The notes under the pieces: model-generated | What the model was told of the DNA's origin: nothing | What the model saw: only the letters and a program-made list of their open reading frames with translations | The model's database searches: none | In this document: positions 27,401-34,616 of the stretch, one piece after another | Layout of the letters: the number at the start of each line of letters is the position of its first letter | How positions within the stretch are numbered: the first letter of the stretch is position 1 | Made by a program: the position numbers and the translations under genes | Origin: Chitinophagales bacterium | GTDB taxonomy: Bacteria; Bacteroidota; Bacteroidia; Chitinophagales; UBA8649 | Length of the DNA stretch: 64,000 bases | Direction: 5' to 3' | NCBI GenBank assembly: GCA_020635995.1 | Contig: JACJYS010000003.1 | Location: 217,001 to 281,000, forward strand

Positions 27401-28149
27401 CTAACAAAATACTCGGCAAGGTTTATTTCCAAAGTTTGAGCTCCAATATCTAAATTACTTTCCTTTACGGCTTTCATCACTTGGCTAAGGGTAATGCCAT
27501 AGCCCCGCATCTTATCGGGTATTACATCTACCTGATACTCTTTTACAAAACCACCAATAGAAGCCACCTCTGAAACGCCCGAAGCAGAAGATAAACCAAA
27601 GCGAACATAAAAATCTTGTATAGAACGCAGCTCCTGCAAATCCCAGCCACCGGTGGGGTTTCCATTTTCATCTCGCCCCTCAAGTGTGTACCAAAAAATT
27701 TGACCCAATGCCGTAGCATCGGGGCCTAATGTGGGTTGTACACCATCCGGTAAAAGATTGGCAGGAAGTGAATTTAGTTTCTCTAAAATGCGACTTCTAC
27801 TCCAATAAAATGCTACATCTTCATCAAAAATAATGTAGATACTGGAAAAGCCAAACATGGAATTGCTACGAATGCTTTTTACCCCCGGAATACCCAACAA
27901 TGAAGAAGTTAACGGATAAGTAATTTGGTCTTCCACATCTTGTGGCGACCGCCCCGTCCACTTAGTGAAAACAATTTGTTGGTTTTCGCCAATATCGGGA
28001 ATGGCATCTACGGCTACGGGATCTCGTGGCAAGCTATTGACACCTAAATCAAAAGGAGCCACAACAATTCCCCAGCCAATAAAAAGCAACAATAATAGCC
28101 AAGCAACAAGTTTATTGTCTATAAAAAATTTGATTATTTTATTTAACAT
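24412..28149 (-). CDS. CusA/CzcA-family heavy-metal RND efflux pump
   Basis: About 1245 residues: inner-membrane proton-driven exporter, here with copper/silver partners. Seen: PDIGENQQIVFTKWTGRSPQDVEDQITYPLTS near the N-terminus, the transmembrane proton-relay helix with AVGTMVDMGIVLTESM, the porter domain and a second set of membrane helices ending in GRGSDIMLPMAIPSFGGM. Between the two halves (about residues 535-660) there are extra hydrophobic segments not present in E. coli CusA, explaining the length above the usual ~1040; long versions are common in Bacteroidota. I take ATG at 28149 as the start (MLNKIIKFFIDNKLVAW) in place of the frame's upstream ATG at 28167. Operon: HYC_CC_PP gene, pump, channel, adaptor, HMBD protein. 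Confidence 0.93.
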   Translation of the reverse strand: MLNKIIKFFIDNKLVAWLLLLLFIGWGIVVAPFDLGVNSLPRDPVAVDAIPDIGENQQIVFTKWTGRSPQDVEDQITYPLTSSLLGIPGVKSIRSNSMFGFSSIYIIFDEDVAFYWSRSRILEKLNSLPANLLPDGVQPTLGPDATALGQIFWYTLEGRDENGNPTGGWDLQELRSIQDFYVRFGLSSASGVSEVASIGGFVKEYQVDVIPDKMRGYGITLSQVMKAVKESNLDIGAQTLEINLAEYFVRGLGYVKSIEDIENAVVKSVDNVPIRIKDIAVVNVGPATRRGVLDKSGAEAVGGVVVARYGANPLEVINNVKSKINEIAPGLPSKTLKDGTVSQVTIVPYYDRTDLINETLGTLQEALGLEILITIIVVILMLFNLRSSLLVAASLPVAVLMCFIAMKYFGVDANIVALSGIAIAVGTMVDMGIVLTESMVTHIKEAPPKQAISITIYNATTEVASAVLTAVATTVVGFLPVFTMVASEGKLFRPLAFTKTFALISSIVVAITIIPPLATQLFGLKSKSKWMTLASNLVLIIFGIILLFGSYKFIGLLALVVGITGLISYGLKLYKGGIYQSKFEVAKNIIYALLIAWLLATIWMPLGVTKSLFTNFIFVVLVSGILIGSFYVVIHFYERILRFLLKIKMIFLAVVVLLIFLGVQIAKNTGQEFMPALDEGSFLLMPTAMPHSGMQINEANLRALDMAVTAIPEVETVVGKAGRVESSLDPAPMSMYENMILYKSEYMTDKDGHRMRFKQDKDGKYLLAKGGAIEYNQAVLQGININDLVPDENGSYFRQWRDNIHSPNDIWNEIVKATKLPGITSAPKLQPIETRLVMLQTGMRAPMGIKVKGSDLKTIEAFGLELEKHLKNVEGVKVSAVFAERIVGKPYMLFDVNREKISRYGLSVEDVQKQMQTIVGGMVMTTTVEGRERYGIRLRYPRELRDNPSTLENILIATPNGTQIPLSEIVDIEYEQGPQAIKSEDGFLVGYVLFDKQEGFAEVDVVHNAQNYLQDKIDKGELVLPTGINYKFAGNYEQQVRANKRLSIVIPIALALIFLILYFQFNSVTTSLMVFSGVFVAFSGGFIMIWLYGQPWFMNFDIFGTNMRDLFQMKTINLSVAVWVGFLALFGIATDDGVLVATFLKDSFKANSPNTIQGIRDAVVEGGLRRVKPALMTTATTILALIPVLTSTGRGSDIMLPMAIPSFGGMTLQVITMFTVPVLYSLWKELHLKFSNNTQKNNNEN

Positions 28150-28156
28150 ATTTTTA

Positions 28157-28280
28157 TCAATTAACAATTAGGAATGGACAATTTGCAATAAAAAGTTGTC
28201 CGATTACTTGCTTAAACAGTTGAACAATTATCTATATATAAATTGAACGGATAATTGAGATACTGCTAATTGTTAATTGA
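28157..28280. repeat. 15-bp inverted repeat flanking the spacer before the pump gene
   Basis: TCAATTAACAATTAG (28157-28171) and its exact complement (28266-28280) bracket the spacer between the HYC_CC_PP gene and the pump gene. It could fold into a long stem in the mRNA. The CAATTAACAATT sequence looks like the common simple filler of AT-rich Bacteroidota spacers, so function is doubtful. Confidence 0.5.
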
Positions 28281-28281
28281 A

Positions 28282-28704
28282 TCAAATAAGGAATGTTTGA
28301 TAAAGTGTCTGAACATCTTTATCATTCAATGGAGGGCTATACTGTTTGTATAAAGGATAATTTACTTCTTGTGTGTTAGCTACAATAAAATTTGTAACAA
28401 AGGCGTATATAAAACTTAATTGTACATTTTGCGGAGTAACTGTAGTATTCGCAGGCTCGTTTAAATCCGAATTATTAATCAATAAAGATTCACTATGGCA
28501 ACACTTACTTTTTACTATGTTTTCGGCATTATTTTGCGTACACTTATTTTGCTTTTCATTACACGTTTTAGCTTTACTAAAAAAGCTAACATTCTTCACT
28601 TTGTTTTTACAATAATGTACATCCATAGAGAAGCCTGTTGAAGACAACATCAACAAGAAAAGCATTAAAAAACTTGTAATTCTATGAAAAAAACTTGTTT
28701 TCAT
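28282..28704 (-). CDS. HYC_CC_PP family secreted protein
   Basis: A 140-residue exported protein beginning MKTSFFHRITSFLMLFLLML with signal peptide, then the three family signatures in order: DVHYCKN (HYC), SKCCHSE (CC), and YSPPL (PP). The family is restricted to Bacteroidota and typically sits beside metal efflux genes; the Cys/His pattern suggests copper or similar metal binding, function unproven. The frame extends to a TTG at 28722, but the ATG at 28704 is better: it sits 6 nt after a -7 promoter element that the longer form would contain. Leads the RND operon. Confidence 0.82.
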   Translation of the reverse strand: MKTSFFHRITSFLMLFLLMLSSTGFSMDVHYCKNKVKNVSFFSKAKTCNEKQNKCTQNNAENIVKSKCCHSESLLINNSDLNEPANTTVTPQNVQLSFIYAFVTNFIVANTQEVNYPLYKQYSPPLNDKDVQTLYQTFLI

Positions 28705-28710
28705 TAGCAA

Positions 28711-28718
28711 CAAATGTA
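28711..28718 (-). promoter_or_regulatory. -7 element (TACATTTG) of the metal-efflux operon
   Basis: TAnnTTTG with a -33 TTTG (complement at 28741-28744) at 22-nt spacing, both on the minus strand, and only 6 nt before the ATG at 28704. Predicts an almost leaderless transcript for the operon's first gene. Confidence 0.6.
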
Positions 28719-28780
28719 GCAAATAATTTTAAAAATACTACAAACCACACTTTTTTTTAACGTAAATTAAACAGCTTAAT

Positions 28781-29335
28781 TTATCCCGGAAATTTCATTC
28801 TATAACCAATTTTAATTTTCCCTTCACTTATATTTCTCAGCTTTTTCTTAAGCATTTTACGCTTTAAAGGTTTTAAGTGGTCGGTAAATAAAATGCCCTC
28901 TATGTGGTCGTATTCATGCTGAATTACTCGGGCTGTTAAGCCGTCAAACTCTTTAATGTGTTCTTTAAAATCTTTATCAAAATACTTTATTTTGATATTG
29001 CTTTTTCTTGACACATTTTCTCTAATATCGGGAATACTTAAGCAACCTTCTTCAAACTCCCATTCTTTTCCTGTTTCTTCTAAAATAGTGGCATTTATAA
29101 AGGTTTCTTTCACTCCTTTGTGTTCTTCTCCCTCTTCCATCATCAGTCTGCTGTCTATAATAAATAAACGGATATCTAAGCCTATTTGTGGTGCGGCAAG
29201 ACCTACTCCGTTAGCATGCTCCATGGTTTTTTCCATGTTTTTTATTAACTCTTGCAGTTTAGGATAATCCTTATCTATTTCTTTCCCTACTTTTTTTAAT
29301 ATAGGATCGCCAAAAGCTACTATTGGTAAAATCAT
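28781..29335 (-). CDS. def: Peptide deformylase
   Basis: A 184-residue Fe/Zn enzyme that removes the N-terminal formyl group of new proteins. Three conserved motifs are present: GVGLAAPQIG (about 43-52), EEGCLSIP (Cys ligand), and QHEYDHIEGILF (the H-E-x2-H metal site). Overlaps ruvX by 4 nt, so co-translated. Confidence 0.96.
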   Translation of the reverse strand: MILPIVAFGDPILKKVGKEIDKDYPKLQELIKNMEKTMEHANGVGLAAPQIGLDIRLFIIDSRLMMEEGEEHKGVKETFINATILEETGKEWEFEEGCLSIPDIRENVSRKSNIKIKYFDKDFKEHIKEFDGLTARVIQHEYDHIEGILFTDHLKPLKRKMLKKKLRNISEGKIKIGYRMKFPG

Positions 29336-29751
29336 ATTCTATTTTTCAGTTGTAAAAACGATTGTAAAATAAGTGTAGCACTTATTTCATCTACTAATTC
29401 TTTTTGTTGTCTTTTTTTCTTTTTCATACCACTTAATACCATACTTTGCACTGCCATTTTAGAGGTAAAACGCTCATCCATCCAATGCAGTTTCTTATTG
29501 GGAAACATTTCTTGTAGTTTTACTGCAAATTGTTCTATTTCTTCTGCCACTTGCGATTTTGTATTATCTAAATTCTTAGATTCGCCTACTACAAAGGCTT
29601 CTACATTTTCTTTTTCGCAATACTGCTTTAAAAATGAAAAAATATCTTTATTGGCAACAGTAGGCAATCCTGTACATATTATTTGCAAAGGGTCTGTTAC
29701 AGCCACTCCCACTCTTTTCTTTCCATAATCTATTGCCAGTATTCTTGCCAA
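29332..29751 (-). CDS. ruvX: Putative pre-16S rRNA nuclease / Holliday junction resolvase RuvX (YqgF)
   Basis: A 139-residue RNase H-fold protein. It opens MARILAIDYGKKRVGVAVTDP (first catalytic Asp), has FVVGESKN mid-protein and ends with the second motif MDERFTSKMA. In E. coli YqgF matures the 16S rRNA 5' end; in other bacteria a resolvase role was reported. The start is TTG at 29751 since no ATG precedes the conserved first strand. Upstream of def in one operon. Confidence 0.92.
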   Translation of the reverse strand: MARILAIDYGKKRVGVAVTDPLQIICTGLPTVANKDIFSFLKQYCEKENVEAFVVGESKNLDNTKSQVAEEIEQFAVKLQEMFPNKKLHWMDERFTSKMAVQSMVLSGMKKKKRQQKELVDEISATLILQSFLQLKNRI

Positions 29752-29794
29752 CTCTATTTAGTGTTTATTTAATATTGTATCTAAAAAAGTATTG

Positions 29795-29802
29795 CAAAAT
29801 TA
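29795..29802 (-). promoter_or_regulatory. -7 promoter element (TAATTTTG) of ruvX-def
   Basis: TAnnTTTG on the minus strand, 43 nt upstream of the TTG start of ruvX and just past the rpmA terminator. Confidence 0.4.
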
Positions 29803-29824
29803 ATCATAATTTTCAGCAAATAAA

Positions 29825-29852
29825 AAAGGCTCTTACAGTGTGAAGAGCCTTT
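29825..29852 (-). terminator. Terminator of the rplU-rpmA operon
   Basis: AAAGGCTCTT (29825-29834) pairs perfectly with AAGAGCCTTT (29843-29852) over an 8-nt loop, followed by a T-run on the minus strand; 24 nt after the rpmA stop. Confidence 0.85.
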
Positions 29853-29876
29853 ATATATTTTTTAGTTAGGAATTTA

Positions 29877-30485
29877 TTATCCTAATAATTCTTTAGCTTG
29901 TTCTATCCACTCGCCCCATTGTTCCGGGCTTGTCATAGCATCGCCATGCTCAGCTTCAAGTTTTTCGGCTTTCTTTAAAGTTAAGCCTGCTAAATCAGCA
30001 TAAGTATAAATACCCATTGAGTTTAATCTTTTTTCAAAAGCCGGACCTATACCATTAACTTTTTTCAAATCATCTCCTTTTGCTTCTTTTTTAGCTTTTG
30101 CTTTTTTAGGTGCTTCTGTTTTTGCTTCTTCTGCCACTGGTGCAGGAGCTTCAGCTTTTACTGGAGCATCTTCTTTTTTAGGAGCTACTTTCTTTGTTTT
30201 TTTAGCTACTTCTTCTACTACTGCATTTTCATCTACAGGCAATATAGATATATATTTTCTATTTCCTTTAGAACGTGTAAATGTAACTATACCAGCTTCT
30301 TTAGCAAAAATTGTATGGTCTTTACCTATTCCTACACCTAATCCCGGATGAAATTTAGTACCTCTTTGACGTACTATAATATTGCCCGGTATAGCAGTTT
30401 GACCACCAAATAATTTTACGCCTAATCGTTTACTTTCCGATTCACGTCCGTTTCTTGAACTACCTTGTCCTTTCTTGTGAGCCAT
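29877..30485 (-). CDS. rpmA: Ribosomal protein bL27 fused to a helix-hairpin-helix domain
   Basis: A 202-residue protein, against about 85-90 for ordinary L27. Residues 1-90 are canonical L27 (MAHKKGQGSSRNGRESESKR, FGGQTAIPGNIIVRQRGTKFHPG, GKDHTIFA), with no N-terminal extension needing cleavage. Residues about 91-137 are a Lys/Ala/Glu/Pro-rich linker. Residues 138-202 (DDLKKVNGIGPAFEKRLNSM..., ending W...WIEQAKELLG) are a helix-hairpin-helix domain of the kind seen in small DNA/RNA-binding proteins and, in some Bacteroidota, at the end of L21. The extra domain probably contacts rRNA or another nucleic acid; its role is unknown. 21 nt downstream of rplU. Confidence 0.93.
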   Translation of the reverse strand: MAHKKGQGSSRNGRESESKRLGVKLFGGQTAIPGNIIVRQRGTKFHPGLGVGIGKDHTIFAKEAGIVTFTRSKGNRKYISILPVDENAVVEEVAKKTKKVAPKKEDAPVKAEAPAPVAEEAKTEAPKKAKAKKEAKGDDLKKVNGIGPAFEKRLNSMGIYTYADLAGLTLKKAEKLEAEHGDAMTSPEQWGEWIEQAKELLG

Positions 30486-30506
30486 TGTTTTGTCTTTTTA
30501 TATTTC

Positions 30507-30812
30507 TTACGAAATTTTATCAATTGATATTTTAGTTAAATATTGTCTATGACCATTTTTAACTCTATATCCTTTTCTTCTTTTCTTTTTGAAAACAATT
30601 ACTTTGTCTCCTTTAAGATGTTCTACAATTTTAGCAGAAACTTTAGATTTTAAAATAGGTGTGCCTACACTTACTTTATCTCCGTCTGCTTTTAAAAGCA
30701 CTTGATCAAAATCAACTTTATCGCCTTCTTTGCCTTCTAATCTATGTACAAAGATTTCTTTTCCTTCTTCTACTTTAAATTGTTGACCTGCTATTTCTAC
30801 TATTGCGTACAT
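30507..30812 (-). CDS. rplU: Ribosomal protein bL21
   Basis: A 101-residue 50S protein binding 23S rRNA: MYAIVEIAGQQFKVEEGKEI at the start and KKRRKGYRVKNGHRQYLTKI at the end. No C-terminal extension is present here, in contrast to the following L27. First gene of rplU-rpmA. Confidence 0.96.
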   Translation of the reverse strand: MYAIVEIAGQQFKVEEGKEIFVHRLEGKEGDKVDFDQVLLKADGDKVSVGTPILKSKVSAKIVEHLKGDKVIVFKKKRRKGYRVKNGHRQYLTKISIDKIS

Positions 30813-30832
30813 TCTAATTTAATTTTGGCTTG

Positions 30833-30840
30833 CAAAGGTA
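30833..30840 (-). promoter_or_regulatory. -7 promoter element (TACCTTTG) of rplU-rpmA
   Basis: TAnnTTTG on the minus strand, 20 nt before the rplU start; same octamer as at rpsL and smpB. Confidence 0.55.
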
Positions 30841-30987
30841 AATGTTTTCTATTAAAAATGAAAATTATTTTTCAAATTATTAAATCTGTTCAAAAAAATA
30901 GCATTCATCCATATAAATAACCATTATTTATCTACGTATTTTTCCGTATTTTAATGCCTTTATTGCTATTTTTCTAATGTATTGCTT

Positions 30988-30995
30988 TATATTTG
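30988..30995 (+). promoter_or_regulatory. -7 promoter element (TATATTTG) of the repeat lipoprotein gene
   Basis: TAnnTTTG match 24 nt upstream of the ATG at 31020; no clear -33. Confidence 0.4.
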
Positions 30996-31019
30996 GTACG
31001 AAACTAATCAAAAAAACCC

Positions 31020-31931
31020 ATGAAAAATTTATTAAGCCTTTTTTTAGTAGCTATTATTTTCCTTTTTGCTTGTAATACAAGAAGTAAATCCACAGCCTTT
31101 AGTGCCGATTCTTTTACCTTTAATATATATACACCTTATAAAGACAAACCAAATATCAAAGAATTTCAGGTAATTGTTTCTAAAGATGGAAGAAATGATA
31201 CCATTTATATAAATGACTCTAATGCTTTTAAACTATTTTTTAACACCGCCACTCAAAATTTAGAATACGAAAAAGTAAATGAGCTAAATAATGAAATTAA
31301 ATTTTATTCAATTACGGATATGGCTAACGGATTTCTTAGTAAGCCAGTTCTTTCTGTTAAAAATATAGAGGGAGAAAAAATTGAATATGCTATTTATGGT
31401 GAAGCAAATTTGCTTGATAATACTAAGGAAAAAGATGGTAAACTGAAAACTTTTAGTAATAATGATGATGTACATAAAATTCTTGGCGATTCTAGTATTC
31501 TTGATAATACACTTATTGAAATAAAAACAGACTTTAAAAAAGTATTAGGAGATTCTAGCATATTGGACAACACTTTAAGTAATTATAATGGTGATGAACT
31601 ATATATCATTCTTGGAGATTCAAGCATACTGGATAATACCGTTGCTGAAATGGTTGAAGATCTTAAAAAAGATAATGAAAGTTTAAACAATATAGATGAT
31701 GCAACTTTAACCCAATATGTAAAAGAAGAAATTAGAGATTGGCTTACAGCTTATACTCATTTTGGTGTAAACCTAAAATATCCTGTTTATATAAGTGTTA
31801 AATATGACACTGACGGAAACTCTTATTTCCAGCTAAATTATGATGCTTCAAACTATCTGCTTAGCAAAACAATTGGTAGCGAAAATAGATTATACCGAAA
31901 TAACGCTAAATTTACCAACATAGGTAGATAA
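31020..31931 (+). CDS. Lipoprotein of unknown function with LGDSSILDNT repeats
   Basis: A 303-residue lipoprotein I do not recognise. Signal sequence with lipobox FLFAC (Cys about 18). Residues 30-125 look beta-rich. The middle carries three exact copies of LGDSSILDNT at 155-164, 176-185 and 198-207, spaced 21-22 residues, plus a weaker GEANLLDNT at 127-135; between them lie short charged helices. The C-terminal ~75 residues (ADDATLTQY-like helix, then VNLKYPVYISVKYDTDG) include a helix and beta strands. The DNA of the three exact copies differs at many third codon positions, so the peptide is conserved by selection. Single gene with its own -7 element; no operon partner. Confidence 0.75.
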   Translation: MKNLLSLFLVAIIFLFACNTRSKSTAFSADSFTFNIYTPYKDKPNIKEFQVIVSKDGRNDTIYINDSNAFKLFFNTATQNLEYEKVNELNNEIKFYSITDMANGFLSKPVLSVKNIEGEKIEYAIYGEANLLDNTKEKDGKLKTFSNNDDVHKILGDSSILDNTLIEIKTDFKKVLGDSSILDNTLSNYNGDELYIILGDSSILDNTVAEMVEDLKKDNESLNNIDDATLTQYVKEEIRDWLTAYTHFGVNLKYPVYISVKYDTDGNSYFQLNYDASNYLLSKTIGSENRLYRNNAKFTNIGR

Positions 31932-32340
31932 TAGAATAGGTTATTTTAAGATTATGACTATTCAATAATTTATACTTTAAGATAGCATCTTAGGACGCTT
32001 AAGTAATTTTAGTTACAGTTTGTATCCTTTTTACCTTTGTCTTGACACAAAGGTAACCAAAAGTCAAGACTGTAATCAAAAACACTAAAATGCTACAAAA
32101 CAGACGATGACAAATTAATGTATGCTCAATTTCAGTTTTCCTAAAGTATTTTTACTCGGAGGAGCATACTAATTTGTCTATCCGTATTTTTATAAAAACC
32201 GCTTATGGTTGATGTCTGTTTTACATCATTTCTTAACGTATTTTTGATTAAGGTCAGATAAAAAGTGCACCTTGAGTTTGTAAGCGGAACACCCATTAAC
32301 CGAAAACTCCGTAAAAAATTAAACTGTTTGAAGAACGGAG

Positions 32341-32379
32341 TGATGATTTTTTTGAACTAAAAGTTCAAAAAAATCATCA
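32341..32379. repeat. Perfect 18-bp hairpin
   Basis: Arms TGATGATTTTTTTGAACT (32341-32358) and its exact complement (32362-32379) around a 3-nt loop. No gene ends close by, so not an obvious terminator. Confidence 0.7.
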
Positions 32380-32612
32380 TATCAGGGGCGTCATTCCGTA
32401 AAATTTTGTAGTGAAACGGAAAAATTTGTGCGGAATCCCAAATTCCTTTTACGAAAACAATTATTAAATAGATGTTCCGAACACCTGTGAGATTTTAAAG
32501 GGTCGCTGAAAACTTAGTGCGATTCCCTGACTGCCGTCAGGCAAGTTTTGTAACTTTTCTACTAAAGAAAAGTTAATATAAAATACTTCATGGGTATCTT
32601 TCCGGATAGTCA

Positions 32613-32715
32613 TATCCAATTGTTAATGTGAAATAGTCTAAACTATTTTGAATTAATGCCGTTAGATTAATATGTTTAACAAAATAAGGCGAAGCCGAGA
32701 TTGGACTATTACATT
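32613..32715 (-). repeat. MITE-like element, minus-strand copy
   Basis: Reads on the minus strand ATGTAATAGTCCAATCTCGG and CTTCGCCTTATTTTGTTAA, a TCTAACGGCATT stretch, a partial AATAGTTTAGACTATT palindrome, and ends with AACAATTGGATATG, close to the family's terminal repeat. Its left edge has diverged. Confidence 0.65.
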
Positions 32716-32740
32716 ATTTTAAGATTGATTTAAACGTTTT

Positions 32741-34228
32741 TTAAACAAGTGTAAAATTTTTCTTATACACTTTTTGTATATCTTCATTTTGAAGCTTGGC
32801 ACTTAACCATAAATCAATTAAATCTTTGCCTATTTTAAAATCTGTCAAACTACCTAATTCTGCTTGTATTTCTTCAAATACTTTTTTCTTTTCTAACTGC
32901 CCTGTATTTATAAGTTTATTTATCAATCTTAAAAACACTTTGTGGTCTTCATTAGTATCTGGTCTTCTGGTATATGCTCTAATTAAAGATTCTGCAAGTG
33001 TATAATTTTCTAATTCGTAATGGCAAATTATCTCCATTATTTTTACAAAGGCCTTTAAGTCAATTCTAACATTAGCTTTCACGCTCTGTATTTTATCTAA
33101 CCATTCTAAAACTTCATAAAAATCTGATTTTATAAAATAAATGGTTGAAAAATTAAAATATAATGTCATTAAAGAAGCTTTGTTTATAGAATGAATAAAT
33201 TCTTTTTCTAAAACTTTCATTTTCTTCAATTCATTATCAATATTATCAATATTACCTGTGTTTAATTTATATAATACAGAATAAATTAAGTAGTTTAATA
33301 AATACTCTCGCCTTGTATTATCATTATCTATTTTTATTTTTTCTATTTCAGCTATTTGTCTTTTTAGCTCTTCAAATTTTGAATTTCTAAATAGAGCATA
33401 TAAAAAGTTAAAATAAAATATTAAATAGCTATAAGTATCTATGGCTATTCTTTTTTTATTCTTTTTGTAGCTGTTTACCATTTTCTCTCTGTAGATTAAC
33501 TCCCTTTCATGATTACTGATTAAATTATTATAATTGGCATTTATTTTATACCAAAGAATATTAATTTTAAACGAATTTAATTGTAGCACTTGAGTTTCAT
33601 CATATTTCTCTATCTCATTTTTCAATTCTTCAGTATGCTCATTTTTTACCGAAAAATTTAATCCCCTAACATATAAAAACACCTTATTATTTAGCACTTC
33701 TAATCTATTATACAAAGCATATTTATCTATCAAAGCCTCTTTTTCTTTATTATAGTTGTCAAAACCATTTTTAAATACATTAAAATCATGCAACTGAAAA
33801 TACCCTCTTTCTGCTTCAAGAACTTCAAGCTGAGCGTTATAAAGTTCATACTCTTCCGCTACTTCCTTAGCTTTTTGAATTTTTTTCCATTGCTCTTCTA
33901 TTAAATTCTTCTTCTTCAAAAAATTGTACTCTCTCAGTAGCTCATTTACTATATCTTCTGCCCTATTCTCATCTATATCTCTCATGCACTTAAGTATTAA
34001 GTCTTTTAAATACTTTTTACTTTGTGCTAAATTTTTTACGGTATTCTTATTTTTCAGCTTTTTGCTTAGTATTTTTTCATCATACTCATCCATTTTAGAT
34101 AGCACATCAAACAACTCAACATAATTATTATCCTTACTATTGGCATTAGAAACATATCTTTTAAATAATCTTTTTTCTGTGGTGGTTAAACTAATAACAA
34201 GTTCATGTAGTCTATCTGTTTTTTTCAT
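32741..34228 (-). CDS. Bacteroidota-specific helical protein of unknown function
   Basis: A 495-residue, almost entirely helical, Lys/Glu/Asn-rich protein. The N-terminus (LHELVISLTTTEKRLFKRYVSN, then YVELFDVLSKMDEYDEKIL and a KKYLKDLILKCM helix) matches a widespread but uncharacterised Bacteroidota family that begins with a 'SLT-x-SEKR-x-FK' motif. The rest looks like TPR-type helical repeats, which would mediate protein binding. No signal peptide or membrane segment. Divergent from the small LuxR-type HTH gene 163 nt away, which may point to a shared regulatory circuit. Confidence 0.7.
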   Translation of the reverse strand: MKKTDRLHELVISLTTTEKRLFKRYVSNANSKDNNYVELFDVLSKMDEYDEKILSKKLKNKNTVKNLAQSKKYLKDLILKCMRDIDENRAEDIVNELLREYNFLKKKNLIEEQWKKIQKAKEVAEEYELYNAQLEVLEAERGYFQLHDFNVFKNGFDNYNKEKEALIDKYALYNRLEVLNNKVFLYVRGLNFSVKNEHTEELKNEIEKYDETQVLQLNSFKINILWYKINANYNNLISNHERELIYREKMVNSYKKNKKRIAIDTYSYLIFYFNFLYALFRNSKFEELKRQIAEIEKIKIDNDNTRREYLLNYLIYSVLYKLNTGNIDNIDNELKKMKVLEKEFIHSINKASLMTLYFNFSTIYFIKSDFYEVLEWLDKIQSVKANVRIDLKAFVKIMEIICHYELENYTLAESLIRAYTRRPDTNEDHKVFLRLINKLINTGQLEKKKVFEEIQAELGSLTDFKIGKDLIDLWLSAKLQNEDIQKVYKKNFTLV

Positions 34229-34357
34229 TTTTTGTGTTTAAATTATTAGCAAATAAAATCATAAAAGATTGATTGTCAATATTTTAGATAAACAATTATT
34301 TAATCTAACTTATTATTTAACTCTCTTTATTGGTTTAAATATACAATTATCTTGAAA

Positions 34358-34365
34358 TATTTTTG
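34358..34365 (+). promoter_or_regulatory. -7 promoter element (TATTTTTG) of the small HTH gene
   Basis: TAnnTTTG match 25 nt upstream of the ATG at 34391. Confidence 0.4.
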
Positions 34366-34390
34366 AAACATAAACAAAAACACCATAGAC

Positions 34391-34582
34391 ATGATAACTA
34401 AAAGAGAAAAAGAAATAATACGAGAAGTAGCTGAAGGTTTATCTACAAAAGAAATAGCAGATAAGCTATATATAAGTGAAAGAACAGTGGAAACTCATAG
34501 AAAAAATATAATAGATAAACTGGGATTAAGTAATTTTTACAGCGTAATTACTTACTCTTTTAGAAACGAAATATTAAACTAA
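34391..34582 (+). CDS. Stand-alone LuxR-type helix-turn-helix protein
   Basis: A 63-residue protein consisting only of the LuxR/GerE DNA-binding domain: TKREKEIIREVAEGLSTKEIADKLYISERTVETHRKNIIDKLGLSN. There is no receiver or ligand-binding domain, similar in size to Bacillus GerE (74 residues). It should bind DNA as a dimer and act as a small transcription factor or modulator. The short length is real rather than a truncation, because a -7 element, an ATG and a terminator frame it closely. Confidence 0.85.
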   Translation: MITKREKEIIREVAEGLSTKEIADKLYISERTVETHRKNIIDKLGLSNFYSVITYSFRNEILN

Positions 34583-34616
34583 CTAACCAACTTTCATTTT
34601 CGTCTTTGTGTTGTGT

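Larger units (their letters stand above)
31932..32740. other. Structured gene-free region with several hairpins
   Basis: No supported gene. Seen: a perfect 10-bp stem TTACCTTTGT/ACAAAGGTAA at about 32031-32056, overlapping inverted GTCTTGAC pieces; inverted arms around 32107-32125 and 32161-32177 (GACAAATTA...ATGCTC and complement); a perfect 18-bp stem with 3-nt loop at 32341-32379; repeated inverted TTCCG(T)AAAATTT pieces at 32393-32450; and a minus-strand copy of the MITE-like element at 32613-32715. The mixture looks like accumulated dispersed repeats rather than one RNA gene, though a structured RNA is not excluded. Confidence 0.6.

Noticed and set aside
32031..32056. Terminator for the repeat lipoprotein gene
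   Set aside because: A 10-bp stem but 100 nt past the stop, without a T-run; resembles a dispersed Bacteroidota repeat.
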